Part shown: positions 1-11,472 of the stretch, one piece after another
Layout: each line of letters opens with the position of its first letter
Numbering within the stretch: the stretch's first letter is position 1
Source of the DNA: Blastopirellula sp. J2-11
GTDB lineage: Bacteria > Planctomycetota > Planctomycetia > Pirellulales > Pirellulaceae
Length of the DNA: 64,000 nucleotides
Direction: 5' to 3'
Assembly: GCF_024584705.1 (NCBI RefSeq)
Contig: NZ_CP097384.1
Coordinates: 3,410,001 to 3,474,000, forward strand
Notes under the pieces: generated by a model
Told to the model about the DNA's origin: nothing
Databases searched by the model: none
The model's input: only the letters and a program-made list of their open reading frames with translations
Translations under genes and position numbers: made by a program

Positions 1-1554
1 CGGCGAGACCTTCTTGTGCAGGCCATACCGTCGCTCTGAATTGATGAACGTTCCCTCTTTCTCTCCCCAAGCCGCAGCCGGCAAGACAAGATCGGCCAGT
101 TGCGCCGTCTCGGTATTGGAGTACATGTCTTGAACGACCAGAAAGTCGAGCTTCTGGAAAATCTCCTGCAGGTCGTTTTGATGAATCCAGGAGTGGGCCG
201 GGTTGGTGGCGATCACCCACAGTCCCTTGATCTTCTCCTGGCGGATCCCCTCAATGATCTGGTCGTAGGCCCAGCTATTTTCGGTCGGAATCCGTTCGAC
301 GGGAATATTGAGGATGCCGGCAACTTTTTGCCGATCGGCTTCGTTGGTGAAGTGATGTCCCCCCAGCAAATTGGTCGTGTTGCTGAAGAGGCGCGAGCCC
401 ATCGCGTTGCATTGGCCAGTGATGGAATTGGCGCCGGTCCCAGGCCGTCCGATGTTGCCGGTCATCAGCGCCAAGTTGATGATCGCCTGAGCGGTGCGCA
501 CCCCTTCATGGCTTTGATTGACTCCCATCGTCCACCAAAACGAGACCCGTTGGCCACGATGGATCTTCTCCGCCAGTTCGACAATCGCCTGCTCCGAGAG
601 TCCCGTTCGTTCGACGGCCCGCTCGATCGTGTACGACTCGACATGTGCGGCGAATGACGCAAAGTCATTCGTATGAGCGGCGATAAACTCGCGATCGATC
701 CAATCCATTTGAATCAGATAATTCGCGACGGCGTACAAGAGCGTCAGATCAGACTTGGGCTGGATCTTCAGATGCGAAGTCGCCGCTTGCGCCGTTTCGG
801 TTAGTCGCGGATCGATCGCGATGATTTCTGGTTGATGTCGGTTGCGCAGCACACGCTCCCACAGGATCGGATGTGCGATGCAAATGTTGGAGCCGACGAA
901 AATCAGCGTATCCGACTCTTCAAAATCGGCGTACGAAAATGGGGGCGCATCAAATCCAAACGATTCTTTGTAGGCGGTCGCAGCGGTCGCCATACATTGC
1001 CGCGTATTTCCATCGCCGTGCAGCATCCCCATGCCAAACTTGGCGAGCGATCCCAGAAACGTCATCTCCTCGGTCGCGATCTGCCCTGTGCTTAAGAAGG
1101 CGACCGCATCATTGCCGTACCGCGATTGGACCCCTTTCATCTGTTGGCAAAAATATTGGAGCGCCTCATCCCAGGTGGTCGGCTCCAATTCTCCTGCAGG
1201 GTTGCGGCGAAGCGGACGCGTCGCGCGATCCGACGACTGCAGCACGTTGAGCGCTTCCCATCCCTTGGGACAGGCCATCCCCAGATTTACGGGCCAGTCA
1301 GTCGACGGCGTCAAGTTGACCGAGCGTCCCTCTTTCAGATGAATTTCGAGACCGCAACCGGTCGAACAAAATCCGCACACCGAGGTAGTCGTCGCATCGG
1401 GTGATTCCGCATTACGCGTCTTGCCGAGTCCAAACTTCGCCGGCTCCAGCAACAACTGCCGAGTCAAATGACCGTCGCGCGCCAGAATAATATCTCCCAC
1501 CATCTTTAACGGAGAGAACTTCGCTTTCGGTTCTTCACGGGGTATCGTGCTCAT
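1..1554 (-). CDS. nasA: Assimilatory-type nitrate reductase, catalytic subunit (partial, runs off left edge)
   Basis: Reduces nitrate to nitrite using Mo-bisMGD and a [4Fe-4S] cluster. An open frame of 518 codons runs from the ATG at 1554 to base 1 without a stop, so only the N-terminal two thirds is present. Residues 60, 63, 67 and 95 form the CxxC-x3-C-x27-C cluster ([10 protein letters not shown], then GMACPKG). Cys187 in NTRQCMATA is the expected Mo ligand, and [10 protein letters not shown] with ITGQCNAMG match the NapA/NasA/NarB fold. There is no twin-arginine signal, so the enzyme should be cytoplasmic and assimilatory. The start overlaps the upstream stop by 4 bp (ATGA), which implies translational coupling to the iron-sulphur/anchor protein. 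It is last in the visible operon; a nitrite reductase may lie beyond the edge. Another Mo-bisMGD oxidoreductase is possible, but the nrt genes upstream favour nitrate. Confidence 0.88.
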   Translation of the reverse strand, partial: MSTIPREEPKAKFSPLKMVGDIILARDGHLTRQLLLEPAKFGLGKTRNAESPDATTTSVCGFCSTGCGLEIHLKEGRSVNLTPSTDWPVNLGMACPKGWEALNVLQSSDRATRPLRRNPAGELEPTTWDEALQYFCQQMKGVQSRYGNDAVAFLSTGQIATEEMTFLGSLAKFGMGMLHGDGNTRQCMATAATAYKESFGFDAPPFSYADFEESDTLIFVGSNICIAHPILWERVLRNRHQPEIIAIDPRLTETAQAATSHLKIQPKSDLTLLYAVANYLIQMDWIDREFIAAHTNDFASFAAHVESYTIERAVERTGLSEQAIVELAEKIHRGQRVSFWWTMGVNQSHEGVRTAQAIINLALMTGNIGRPGTGANSITGQCNAMGSRLFSNTTNLLGGHHFTNEADRQKVAGILNIPVERIPTENSWAYDQIIEGIRQEKIKGLWVIATNPAHSWIHQNDLQEIFQKLDFLVVQDMYSNTETAQLADLVLPAAAWGEKEGTFINSERRYGLHKKVSP

Positions 1555-3164
1555 CCATGATCTCCCGCACGAGCGACGCCCGGCATGCTGGGGGTCGATT
1601 CTGCAGCAAAATACAAATACCGATCGATCAGCTCCGCCGCCGTTAACAACAGGAAGCTGACAGCGGCGATTGCCTGCGACGCCGCGGGATCGCTAGCCGT
1701 TAAACAACCGATCGATAAAATAATTCCGCCCCCAGCCCACAAACAGTTGCGCGCCTGCAGGGGATACTGCAACTTTCGCGTTAAAAGAGAGACGGTTCGC
1801 GTAAACGGATTCGCGAAACTCATATCGGCGCGTTCCATGAATTGCCGTTCAAAAATTGCTCGTACGACAGTCAGTGTGATCTGCGACATCACAAGCGGAA
1901 ACAAGAGCCGACGATCGCCGCTGGCGGCGACAATCGCTGCTGAGAGCCCCAGCAATACAACCGTTCCGCCAAATCGACCGCCTGTCCAAAGTAGGCCCCA
2001 GACTGGGCGTCGCGTCGCGACATAAATCATGATGCTGCAAAAGACCCCCACCAGACCGACGGCGACGCCGAGCCAGGCGGCGATCGCGCCAAACATCAGG
2101 TATTGCTGAAACCAGATCGACGCAGTGGCCAACGCGATCAAGGGAAAGTATTTGCCAAAAATGACCGCTTCACGACTGAGCCAAGAGGTTCTTAATCCCA
2201 GAAAAACGCGATAGCCGTAAAAGGGTCGCCCAAGATGGAGCCCCGATGCGGCGAGTCCCAGCATGCAGGAAATCGTCGCGAGTAAGAACAAGCCCAATCT
2301 CTGCGTCGGCAGCAGACAACCGGCCAGCGCGGCGCCGACCGACAACTGGGTGAAGACCAGCAGTACGACCAGCGGCAGATGACCATGGTTGAGTCGGAGT
2401 GAAAACTGATCGCCGGAAGCCAACTTCACCTTTCGCGCTGCGCCCACAAATTGCGTGGTCGGAGCGGTCGTCGCCGGGTGAGCAGCGCCGTCGAGAAATT
2501 CTCCCCGCTCTCCGGCCGCGCGTGCGTCTGCTTGACGGACCAGCGTGATGCGGATCGCCTGATTGGGACATGCCTGAACGCAGGCAGGCGCTTCGCCGAC
2601 ATCGAGCCGCTGGCGACACATGTCGCACTTCCGCACGATGCCCTTCGCTTCGCTATACTGCGGCACGTCGTAAGGGCACATCATCGTGCAATACTTGCAG
2701 CCGATGCACTGGTCATCCAAGTGGACCACAATGCCGGTGACGGGATCCTTGTCGTACGCTTTCACCGGGCACCCCTTCAGACAGCCGGGGTCGGCGCAGT
2801 GATGACACGCAGTCGTCACATGCTGCAGCGTCGCGCACTCATCTTCGGCTTGGAGTAGTCCGACGCTGCGCCAGGTCTCTTCTTCTTCCAAGCCGTTTCG
2901 ATTGTGACAAGCGACGACGCAAGCTTTGCAGCCCGAGCAAGCGTCAAGATCAACTTCGAAGGCGTATTGCTCTCCAGCACTTGGCGCAGCGGCGGGCAAC
3001 AGTTCTCGATAAAGGGGCGCCATCAACGGAGCCGTCGCGTCGGCATGCCGCTGCGAAAATCGTTCGACGGCAGTCAGATCCTGTTGCTCAACGAGCAAAA
3101 ACTGAATCAGGTCAAAGCCGTCGGTGATCTTCGGCTTGTCAGGTTGTAATACGCTCGCCATCAA
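1551..3164 (-). CDS. DmsB-type 4x[4Fe-4S] protein fused to DmsC-type membrane anchor
   Basis: A 537-aa fusion of two normally separate DMSO-reductase-family subunits. The N-terminal half has four cysteine clusters of the DmsB/NrfC type: C76-C79-C82-C86 ([11 protein letters not shown]), [26 protein letters not shown], and CDMC ending in CVQACP. From about residue 258 the protein becomes hydrophobic with roughly eight membrane segments, as in the DmsC quinol-oxidising anchor. It lies 7 bp after the GAF-like gene and overlaps the nitrate reductase start by 4 bp, so it is probably the electron donor module for that enzyme, passing electrons from the quinol pool to the Mo site. The subunit pairing is inferred from gene order. 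The fusion itself is visible in the translation. Confidence 0.85.
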   Translation of the reverse strand: MMASVLQPDKPKITDGFDLIQFLLVEQQDLTAVERFSQRHADATAPLMAPLYRELLPAAAPSAGEQYAFEVDLDACSGCKACVVACHNRNGLEEEETWRSVGLLQAEDECATLQHVTTACHHCADPGCLKGCPVKAYDKDPVTGIVVHLDDQCIGCKYCTMMCPYDVPQYSEAKGIVRKCDMCRQRLDVGEAPACVQACPNQAIRITLVRQADARAAGERGEFLDGAAHPATTAPTTQFVGAARKVKLASGDQFSLRLNHGHLPLVVLLVFTQLSVGAALAGCLLPTQRLGLFLLATISCMLGLAASGLHLGRPFYGYRVFLGLRTSWLSREAVIFGKYFPLIALATASIWFQQYLMFGAIAAWLGVAVGLVGVFCSIMIYVATRRPVWGLLWTGGRFGGTVVLLGLSAAIVAASGDRRLLFPLVMSQITLTVVRAIFERQFMERADMSFANPFTRTVSLLTRKLQYPLQARNCLWAGGGIILSIGCLTASDPAASQAIAAVSFLLLTAAELIDRYLYFAAESTPSMPGVARAGDHG

Positions 3165-3171
3165 TATTCCT

Positions 3172-3996
3172 TTACAGCGTCACGCAAACGACCGAAGCCA
3201 GGCGATTGCCAACAAACTGCGGGAAGGCGACTTGCCAGGTCTGTGAAGAGCCTTCGCCGACCAACATCAGCTTGGGGAATCTGGCGGCGGCCACGTAGCC
3301 AACGAGCCCTTCGCTTAACCGTAGTTTCGAGGGCGTCTCGTCCGCTCCTTCCATCGCAATCCGATGTTTCCGCTCTAGTCCGACACCTTCGCTATCCAGC
3401 AGCCAGACCTCGACCGCCGAGAAGAGCGGCAATCGGTAAGAGCCCATCACGAGCAGCACGCTCGCCAGCTCAAATTCGGACTTCATGAAAGGGAGCCCCA
3501 CGCCAAAGTCGAGCCCTGCCGAGCGGGCGCCGGCCGAGCGCATGAAATTGGGGGAGGTTCCCAAATGATTGACGCAGGCGGCCAAGCGGTTTTCCCACAC
3601 TTCGCCCGGTAACCCCGAACGACGCGGGAAGCGGACATACGGCGTAATGCGCTCGATATAGTCGAGACTACGATAGATCCCCTGAGCCAAACTTAGTTCA
3701 TCTCGATCGTCCCGTTTCCAGACTTCAAAGGCGCCGATCGCATCTTCAGGCAGCTGAAACAGCATTTCCACAACGCCGCGCAACGATTCGCTGGTAGCGC
3801 AAGGAAAGGCCAAATAGACCTGGTCGCCGATATCTTCGAGCCAAATGCCTCGCTCTTGCTGAAATCCGACGCTCACGTTCTGATCGCCGCGAACCGACCA
3901 ATCGCCGGTCGCGTCGATCGTCCACCCAGCCGATTCGGCGTCATCCACGGCGGAAACACGCACCGCTTGCAGCATGCTCATGGTATCGATTTGCAT
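3172..3996 (-). CDS. GAF-domain-like protein in the nitrate operon
   Basis: A 274-aa soluble protein with no signal peptide or membrane segment. The middle (about residues 105-190) has GAF-like features: SGLPGEVWENR, then a tract with RSAGLDFGVGLPFMKS that resembles the core of small-molecule-binding GAF domains. A second half with LSEGLVGYVAA looks like a partial second GAF unit. No DNA-binding, kinase or cyclase domain is attached. It sits between the transporter ATPases and the electron-transfer subunit, 7 bp before the latter, so it is probably co-transcribed and may sense a ligand such as nitrate or a redox signal. That role is inference. The family assignment rests on motif resemblance only. 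Confidence 0.6.
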   Translation of the reverse strand: MQIDTMSMLQAVRVSAVDDAESAGWTIDATGDWSVRGDQNVSVGFQQERGIWLEDIGDQVYLAFPCATSESLRGVVEMLFQLPEDAIGAFEVWKRDDRDELSLAQGIYRSLDYIERITPYVRFPRRSGLPGEVWENRLAACVNHLGTSPNFMRSAGARSAGLDFGVGLPFMKSEFELASVLLVMGSYRLPLFSAVEVWLLDSEGVGLERKHRIAMEGADETPSKLRLSEGLVGYVAAARFPKLMLVGEGSSQTWQVAFPQFVGNRLASVVCVTL

Positions 3997-4061
3997 GGGG
4001 ACAATTTCCCTATTGGTTCTGTCGGTTGGTTACGCTTCGGCGTGCGCCAGCGTCCGTTTTT

Positions 4062-4161
4062 TTCGTAGCCCGTTGCGCAAGCGAGGGAAATGCGGTCGGC
4101 TACTGCGATCCAATTTTGAATCGCCGAGCGATTTTCCCTCGCTTGCGCAACGGGCTACGAA
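4062..4161. repeat. Palindromic intergenic repeat (29-bp arms) inside the nitrate operon
   Basis: Two perfect 29-bp inverted arms (4062-4090 and 4133-4161) enclose a 42-bp loop. The ends read TTCGTAGCCCG and CGGGCTACGAA. The same terminal signature recurs at 45130-45399, and a variant at 62814. It lies in the 219-bp gap between an ATPase gene and the GAF-like gene, so in RNA it could fold into a strong hairpin that changes expression of the reductase genes relative to the transporter. There is no T-run on either side to mark it as a simple terminator. Confidence 0.85.
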
Positions 4162-4215
4162 GAGAGATGTCAGCCAAATTTTCTTCATGGATAACTTCAA
4201 AACTGGCGCTGCGGT

Positions 4216-5133
4216 CTAGTGGCCAATCGATTCAGAAAAACGCATTTTCAAAATCTGTGCGTCGGCTTCTTCCGACGCGTCGTTCGACTTCGTCGCATCC
4301 GATTCAGCGATTGTGGGAGCAGGCGCTGGACGATGCTTACGACGATCCTGTTCTTCCAAAAACGAAACCAGGCAGCCGCGCAAGTCGTAGTACAGCGGAT
4401 CTTCCAGCACTTCCTCGCGTTGACGCGGACGCTCGAACGGCATGTCTAAGATTTGGCCGACGCGGGCCATCGGGCCGGTCGTCATCATGCAGATTCGATC
4501 GGCCATATAGATCGCTTCGTCCACGTCGTGGGTCACCAGCATCGTCGTAATCTTCTCGCGATCGAGAATCTTCAAAATGACATCCTGCAGCTCCATGCGG
4601 GTCAGCGAGTCAAGTCGTCCGAACGGCTCATCCAACAACAGCATCTTGGGTTTCAGCGCGATCGCGCGAGCGATGCCGACACGCTGTTGCATGCCGCCAG
4701 ACAACTCGCGAGGATACTTGTCCATCGAGTCCGCCAGGCCGACCGCATCGAGATAGTACTCGCAGATTTCTTTCCGCTGCTGACGCGTCCCATGGGCGAA
4801 AACGCGATCAACGCCGAGTCGCACGTTTTGAATCGCCGTCATCCAAGGCAACAAGCATGGAGACTGAAACACGACCGCGCGATCGGGACCGGCGGACGAG
4901 ATCTCTTTGCCAGACAGAACGACGCTCCCCTCGGTGATCGAGTTGAGCCCGGCTACCATGGTGAGGACCGTCGACTTACCGCACCCAGAGTGCCCGATCA
5001 AACTGACGACTTCCCCCCGTTTCATAATCAGGTTGAAGCCGTCGACGACCGTGACGCGATCACCGTACGGATTGGGATACGCCTTCGAGAGCCGAAAAAG
5101 CTCGACGTAGCGTTGTTCGCCGCCGTTGGACAT
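4216..5133 (-). CDS. nrtD: Nitrate-type ABC transporter ATPase (NrtD-like)
   Basis: A 305-aa ATPase energising nitrate import. Walker A is GHSGCGKST at 47-55, the signature is LSGGMQQR, Walker B is MLLLDEP, and the switch loop is VTHDVDEA with the normal histidine. The sequence [17 protein letters not shown] after the H-loop matches the NrtD/CmpD/SsuB branch. Family members are about 255-275 aa; the extra ~40 C-terminal residues are charged and of unknown role. It is 21 bp downstream of a second, divergent ATPase, and together they would form the nucleotide-binding pair. It follows the permease and binding-protein genes in one transcription unit. Substrate nitrate is inferred from the linked reductase; nitrite, cyanate or taurine transporters have similar ATPases. 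Confidence 0.85.
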   Translation of the reverse strand: MSNGGEQRYVELFRLSKAYPNPYGDRVTVVDGFNLIMKRGEVVSLIGHSGCGKSTVLTMVAGLNSITEGSVVLSGKEISSAGPDRAVVFQSPCLLPWMTAIQNVRLGVDRVFAHGTRQQRKEICEYYLDAVGLADSMDKYPRELSGGMQQRVGIARAIALKPKMLLLDEPFGRLDSLTRMELQDVILKILDREKITTMLVTHDVDEAIYMADRICMMTTGPMARVGQILDMPFERPRQREEVLEDPLYYDLRGCLVSFLEEQDRRKHRPAPAPTIAESDATKSNDASEEADAQILKMRFSESIGH

Positions 5134-5154
5134 GACGATTTCCTTGCTGAGGGA

Positions 5155-6039
5155 CTAGGCGCCCAAATTGGCTGGCACAAGATCCGGCAGCGTAAACCGC
5201 CGCGTTTCAGTTCGCGTTTTTTTATCGGCGCTCAGTTGCAACATGTACCGCGTCGCTTCGTTGCGCAAATGTTTGTATTCAGGATCAAAATTCAGCGTGG
5301 TCCGGTCTCGCGGTCGCGGCAGCGTAACGTCAAACTCGCGTCCCAATTTCGCCCCAGGCCCCGGCGTCAACGGGACAATCCGATCGGCCATCAACACCGC
5401 TTCGTCGACGTCATTGGTGACCATCACCACGGTGCGACGGTCTTCTTCCCACAGTCGAATGATTTCGTCTTGCAGAACGCTACGGGTCAACGCGTCGAGG
5501 GCGCTCAACGGTTCGTCCAACAGCAACACTTCGGGCTGCATCGAAAGGGTGCGCGCGAGTGAGAGCCGTTGCCGCATACCGCCCGAGAGTTCACTCGGAT
5601 ATTTCTTTTCCGAGCCGGTCAAGCTGACCATGTCGACATACTTTTGCACGTAGTCACGTCTTGCGCTCCCGGTCAGATCGCGACGCAAGCGTTTAACGGC
5701 CAGGTCGATGTTGCCGACCACGGTCAGCCATGGCAACAACGAATAGTTCTGAAACACAATTCCGCGGTCAGGGCCCGGCGCCGGCATCGGTTCTCCTCGG
5801 TACAACGCAGAGCCGCGAGTCGGCGTCGTCAGTCCGGCCAAGGTCGAAATCAGCGTCGACTTGCCGCTGCCGGAATATCCAATCACGACGACGAATTCGT
5901 TTTCTTCGACCTTTAAGCAGGCCTCGTCCAGAACGACATATGCCTCCGCTCCCATCCCGAAGGAGACGGTCACATCTTGCAGTTCCAGCACCGGCGGCTG
6001 ATTTGCATCGTCGCCGGGAATGTTGGCGTTGCGGATCAT
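5155..6039 (-). CDS. nrtC: Second nitrate-type ABC ATPase with altered H-loop (NrtC-like)
   Basis: A 294-aa ABC ATPase. Walker A is GYSGSGKST at 54-62, the signature LSGGMRQR at 151-158, Walker B VLLLDEP. The switch position reads VTNDVDEA, with Asn209 where its partner has the usual His. This suggests one degenerate and one consensus ATP site in the heterodimer. Cyanobacterial NrtC carries a C-terminal solute-binding-like domain; this protein lacks it, so it is NrtC-like only in its ATPase. Its start overlaps the permease stop by 4 bp, so the two are translationally coupled, and the next ATPase follows after 21 bp. Confidence 0.83.
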   Translation of the reverse strand: MIRNANIPGDDANQPPVLELQDVTVSFGMGAEAYVVLDEACLKVEENEFVVVIGYSGSGKSTLISTLAGLTTPTRGSALYRGEPMPAPGPDRGIVFQNYSLLPWLTVVGNIDLAVKRLRRDLTGSARRDYVQKYVDMVSLTGSEKKYPSELSGGMRQRLSLARTLSMQPEVLLLDEPLSALDALTRSVLQDEIIRLWEEDRRTVVMVTNDVDEAVLMADRIVPLTPGPGAKLGREFDVTLPRPRDRTTLNFDPEYKHLRNEATRYMLQLSADKKTRTETRRFTLPDLVPANLGA

Positions 6040-7595
6040 AGGGCGGTTGCGCCTCCATCAAAACTGACCAAGCGTTGGAACACGATCATGATGCGATCCA
6101 ACAACAAACCGACGACGCCGACAACAAACACTGTAAGCAGCATTTGGGAAAATGTGTCGGACGAGCCGTTGTTAAACATGTCCCAGACAAATTTGCCTAA
6201 ACCGGGACTGGACGAGAGCAACTCGGCGGCGATCAACACCATCCAGCCGACGCCCAACGAAATCCGCAGCCCCGTAAAGATCAGCGGCAACGCCGAAGGG
6301 ATCACGATTTTCGTCAAGCGATCCCACATGCTCAGCCGCAACACGCGAGCGACGTTCAAATGATCCTTGTCAATCGACGCAACTCCCAACGCGGTGTTCA
6401 CTAGCGTGGGCCAGAGCGAACAAAGGGCGACTGTGATCGCGGAACTCAAAAACGCAGGTTTGACCCACGCTTCATCCGGACGTTCGATAAACCCGCCCAC
6501 GACGATAAAGACAATCGGCAGCCAAACGATCGGCGAAACTGGTTTAAACAGCGAAATGAGCGGCGATAGAGAGGCCATGATCACTTTGTTTAATCCGCAG
6601 AGGACGCCGATCGGAATTGCGATCGCCGTCGCGAAGAGAAAGCCGACAAAGACGCACTCGATGCTGGTGAAGACCTGATCAAAGAAGGTTGGAGGTTTGG
6701 CGTAGATCGCGCCGGCGCTCGACAGGACACGTTCTTCGGCGCCAAGATAGTTGAGGGTCGCGTCATAGCGCTGAGCGGGATCGGCCGCGGCTAACGCAGC
6801 GTCTGCATTTTTGAGCGTCAGCGCTGCACTGGCGACATTGTTACGTCGATTTCCATCGCTCAGCAACGAAGCTCGCTTGTCGAGAAATTGCGTCTCTTGA
6901 TCCAGATCGTTCTTTTCGCTCAGCAGCGCCGCAAATTGCGGCGTCGTCGATTTGCGGATCGCCGCCAGGTCAGATCGCAGTTCTTTCAGATGGGTCGACT
7001 CGCGGGCCGATAAGGTCTGATGCTCACGCACTGCGGCGACGTATTGCTCGCGCGGCCCATCCTGAGAGACCTCCAGCTTGTTCCCCAGTTGGTGCAACTC
7101 TTGCTCCCGCTCGACTTGCGCCGCTTGGTAGACGATCGATTGATTATCGATTGCTGTTTCGTACTTCTGCAGCGTTGCAGCCGTCTCGGCGTCCAGCGTC
7201 GCCGTCAGCTCGGCAAGTTCCGATTCGACCACCAACTTGCGTTCGGTCGCGTCGGCCAACTGCTGCGTGACCAGAGCCAGGGTCGTGTCTCGATCATCGC
7301 CGGTGCGGGCGAAGTCCGCTTTCTTGGCGTACTCGCGCCAGTGAAACTCATAGACGTCGACCAACGAACCGGCGACATCAACCGGCGAAGGAAGACTACC
7401 GGCTTTGGTTTTGATCAAAGGCGCGATCGCCGCCCAGGCTCCGATGAACAGGGCGAATACGACCACCGGCGCGACGATAAACAGGCCGATCTTCCGCACC
7501 TGCTGCCGCGGTTCTTCGCCGTAGCAGAGCCGGACGACCGGCTCAAAACAGTTCAAGCCGGCGACATCCAACAAACGAATGATTTTGTATTTCAT
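6036..7595 (-). CDS. nrtB: Nitrate-type ABC permease with large periplasmic coiled-coil insertion (NrtB-like)
   Basis: A 519-aa permease, against about 275 aa for typical NrtB/SsuC. Residues 1-75 hold the usual first membrane helix (about 36-60) and the SLPSPVDV segment. Residues about 85-300 are a hydrophilic, Glu/Gln/Ala-rich stretch of predicted coiled coils with no counterpart in ordinary NrtB. The normal permease core resumes at PPTFFDQVF (about 301), with five or so membrane helices and the coupling-loop region ([18 protein letters not shown]). By topology the insertion should face the periplasm, between helix 1 and the core. The gene lies 62 bp after nrtA and overlaps the first ATPase gene by 4 bp. 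The role of the insertion is unknown; it might contact the lipoprotein NrtA or bridge to the outer membrane. Confidence 0.82.
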   Translation of the reverse strand: MKYKIIRLLDVAGLNCFEPVVRLCYGEEPRQQVRKIGLFIVAPVVVFALFIGAWAAIAPLIKTKAGSLPSPVDVAGSLVDVYEFHWREYAKKADFARTGDDRDTTLALVTQQLADATERKLVVESELAELTATLDAETAATLQKYETAIDNQSIVYQAAQVEREQELHQLGNKLEVSQDGPREQYVAAVREHQTLSARESTHLKELRSDLAAIRKSTTPQFAALLSEKNDLDQETQFLDKRASLLSDGNRRNNVASAALTLKNADAALAAADPAQRYDATLNYLGAEERVLSSAGAIYAKPPTFFDQVFTSIECVFVGFLFATAIAIPIGVLCGLNKVIMASLSPLISLFKPVSPIVWLPIVFIVVGGFIERPDEAWVKPAFLSSAITVALCSLWPTLVNTALGVASIDKDHLNVARVLRLSMWDRLTKIVIPSALPLIFTGLRISLGVGWMVLIAAELLSSSPGLGKFVWDMFNNGSSDTFSQMLLTVFVVGVVGLLLDRIMIVFQRLVSFDGGATAL

Positions 7596-7657
7596 CGCGA
7601 ATTCTTGAGGGGTAATCGGGGGGCAAAATCTTCTTGACGACTGCCTGGCGCAACGAA

Positions 7658-9151
<1,494 letters not shown>

Positions 9152-9253
9152 GAAAAAGATCCCGGGGTGACTTCGGCGCTGAAGGCTCGACCTCTAACGG
9201 ATCGCGCACTAAAGGTTCGACATAGAGTCGATTTCGTTGCCGATAGCTCTATC

Positions 9254-9268
9254 GCAAGCGGCGTGCCG
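9254..9268 (-). promoter_or_regulatory. Candidate sigma-54 (-24/-12) promoter for nrtA
   Basis: Read on the minus strand the site is CGGCACGCCGCTTGC, against the consensus TGGCACG-N4-TTGC. GG and GC have the correct 10-bp separation; one T is replaced by C. Transcription would start near 9243, leaving an approximately 90-nt leader before nrtA. Chance matches are possible in GC-rich DNA. Confidence 0.35.
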
Positions 9269-9391
9269 TCCGGCGAATGCACGATTTACAAATGACGTAA
9301 ATCCAATCTATGCGGATGCTTGTGACAGGTACCCCACCCTCTTCACCATAGGCGCCGCATTGCCCCACTTGCGTTCATTCCCGGCATGCCA

Positions 9392-9408
9392 TGCACTCCC
9401 AGGTTGCA
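9392..9408. promoter_or_regulatory. Candidate NtrC-type enhancer half-palindrome
   Basis: The 17-bp site TGCACTCCCAGGTTGCA fits the NtrC pattern TGCACY-N5-RGTGCA with one mismatch. It lies about 125 bp upstream of the candidate sigma-54 element on the minus strand, a normal enhancer distance. It is a single site, and no second copy was found. Confidence 0.25.
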
Positions 9409-9610
9409 GTCTGCCAGGAGAAAACTGCGCATTCCCTGGCCACCCCTGGTCTCATGGTGCTCACTGCTGTCGGCGATTACTTCACGCTAGGCAAACTTCC
9501 AGGGCCACAAGAGTTTCCGTCAATTTTTATCGCTGACATTTCCGAACCTTGCCTTAAGTGGCCAATTGGCATGGCCACCCCGACGTTTCCTTGCGATCCA
9601 GGTCATTTTC

Positions 9611-11176
9611 ATGTTCATCGACTTACAAACCCGGTACTGGCTGCAAATCGCAGTCGTTGCTGGACTCCTGTTTGGGGGAAGCGGTCTGCAGGCGGAAGAG
9701 CCTTACTCCTTCGTTTCGCCGTCCGATTTGACGAGCGTCCATCTCGAAGGCGTCACGGCCGAAACGACCGAGAACATGGAGTCCATCCAATCGATGGACT
9801 ACTTGGAGTCGACCGCCGGCAGCCCGGTCGTCTGCGATGAAAAGAAAAAGAAGGAGTTAGCCGCCCAAGTCGCCGGCGCGTACAAAGGGGTCTACTACGA
9901 AAATAACTTCTCGTATCTGTGCGACCCCTGCTACGACGATTGGCATCTCGGCGAAAACTTCAAACGCATCTGCGTCGGAGATTGCGGCGTCTTCGATCTC
10001 GGCGGCGAATACCGAGCTCGTTACCATAACGAAAACAACTTCCGCGGACTCGGCCCCACCGGTCGCGACGATAATTTCTTGCTGCAACGACTGCGGGTCT
10101 ATGGAAACTATCAAATCAATGATTGGGCCCGCGTCTACGCCGAAATGCTTCATGCGACCAGCGAATTTGAAGATTTCGCACCGCGCCCGATTGAAGAAAA
10201 CTATTGGAATCTGCAAAACTGCTTTGCGGACATCAAGTTCCTCGAAACTTGCGAAGGCGAATACTGGGCTCGCTACGGACGCCAAGAACTCCTCTACGGA
10301 GCGCAACGAACCGTTTCGCCGCTCGACTGGGCGAACACGCGCCGAACCTTTGAAGGCGCGAAGGTCTTCTACCGAGGATCGAACTGGGATGTTGACGCTT
10401 TCGGCGTTCGCCCGATTTTTCCGACGCGAGACACATTCGACACGCCGAACTACGATCAAGCGTTCTACGGAATCTACTCTACCTACAAGGGCAAGAAGGA
10501 CCAGACGCTCGACCTCTATTGGCTCGCCTACGAGAACAACGCTCGCCCGTTCAACTACCAGACGCTTGGTTCGCGTCTGAAGGGCAAACGAGGCGAACTA
10601 CTCTACGAAGCGGAAGCCGCCGTGCAGTTTGGTACGTTCACCGACAACGATCATAGCGCCGGATTCTACACGTTAGGCCTGGGGCATGAGTTCTCAGACA
10701 TCTGCTGGAAACCGACGATTTGGACCTACTACGACTGGGCTTCCGGCGATTCGACCATCGGCAACGGTTACGATCATCTGTTCCCGCTCGCGCACAAATA
10801 CTTGGGCTTCATGGACATCTTTGGTCGTCGCAATATTACGGACATCAACTTCCTGCTTACGGCGGCGCCCGATCCGAAACTGAAGCTGCTCGCCTGGTGG
10901 CACATCTTCAATCGCCAAAACGATGAAGACGCCGCCTACAGCGTTGTCATGACTCCGCTGGGAACCAATCCGACGAACCCCTTCACCGGCGGATCCAAAT
11001 ACTTGGGGCAAGAACTCGACCTGATGGCCTCCTACACGATCTCGCCTCACTCCGACCTGGTCCTGGGTTATAGCCACTTTTTCACCGGTTCGTTCTTCGA
11101 GAACGCCGCGAACCCCGACTTTCCCTACAAGGGTGACGCTGACTTCTTTTGGGCCCAATACTCGCTTCGATTCTAA
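9611..11176 (+). CDS. Alginate-export-type outer-membrane porin
   Basis: A 521-aa protein that begins with a cleavable signal peptide (hydrophobic LQIAVVAGLLFGG, then GLQAEE). From about residue 120 it has a beta-barrel pattern of alternating aromatic and polar residues, with DLGGEYRARYHNENN and YGRQELLYGAQR, the latter typical of the alginate-export/porin family. It ends in SLRF, a terminal phenylalanine as expected for outer-membrane barrels. The ATG at 9611 is chosen because the signal peptide starts there; the longer frame from 9566 adds an unlikely leader. It is divergent from nrtA and upstream of two regulatory genes, so nitrate diffusion across the outer membrane is a plausible job. 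That is inferred from position. An intrinsic terminator follows. Confidence 0.75.
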   Translation: MFIDLQTRYWLQIAVVAGLLFGGSGLQAEEPYSFVSPSDLTSVHLEGVTAETTENMESIQSMDYLESTAGSPVVCDEKKKKELAAQVAGAYKGVYYENNFSYLCDPCYDDWHLGENFKRICVGDCGVFDLGGEYRARYHNENNFRGLGPTGRDDNFLLQRLRVYGNYQINDWARVYAEMLHATSEFEDFAPRPIEENYWNLQNCFADIKFLETCEGEYWARYGRQELLYGAQRTVSPLDWANTRRTFEGAKVFYRGSNWDVDAFGVRPIFPTRDTFDTPNYDQAFYGIYSTYKGKKDQTLDLYWLAYENNARPFNYQTLGSRLKGKRGELLYEAEAAVQFGTFTDNDHSAGFYTLGLGHEFSDICWKPTIWTYYDWASGDSTIGNGYDHLFPLAHKYLGFMDIFGRRNITDINFLLTAAPDPKLKLLAWWHIFNRQNDEDAAYSVVMTPLGTNPTNPFTGGSKYLGQELDLMASYTISPHSDLVLGYSHFFTGSFFENAANPDFPYKGDADFFWAQYSLRF

Positions 11177-11226
11177 ACCCAAAAGATGCCTTCCTACGCA
11201 TTGATCAACGCCCGCGAGTCCACTCC

Positions 11227-11252
11227 AAGACCCGTTGGGCGTCTTCTTTTTA
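11227..11252 (+). terminator. Intrinsic terminator after the porin
   Basis: Stem AAGAC-CC / GG-C-GTCTT with loop GTTG and one bulged C, followed by CTTTTT. It lies about 50 bp after the porin stop and separates the porin from the regulator gene. Confidence 0.65.
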
Positions 11253-11472
11253 ACGCACAGATTGCCTGAAACTTGGGCAAAAACCGGCTTCTTGTCGTTT
11301 CGCCGCCGCGTTCGGTCATCCGCCAAAGTACGAAATACCGGGGAGAATCTCGACGAACAAACAACAATCACCTGATCGGCACGCGACTTGCAATAGAAGA
11401 ATTTCAAATGAGTCGTCTCGAAGGAGACCGGTTTGAAATCTCTTGAGCGGAGCTGACGGAGTGCGACGTCCC

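Larger units (their letters stand above)
9152..9610. other. Divergent control region between nrtA and the porin gene
   Basis: 459 bp with no convincing gene; the small frames here lack family resemblance and good ribosome sites. It must hold the promoters for the leftward nitrate operon and the rightward porin. Two candidate control elements are listed separately (9254-9268 and 9392-9408). No T-tract terminators or long repeats are visible. Confidence 0.6.

Noticed and set aside
100-1404. Several overlapping plus-strand frames over the first 1.4 kb
   Set aside because: They are antisense to the nitrate reductase, which is a complete family match on the minus strand.
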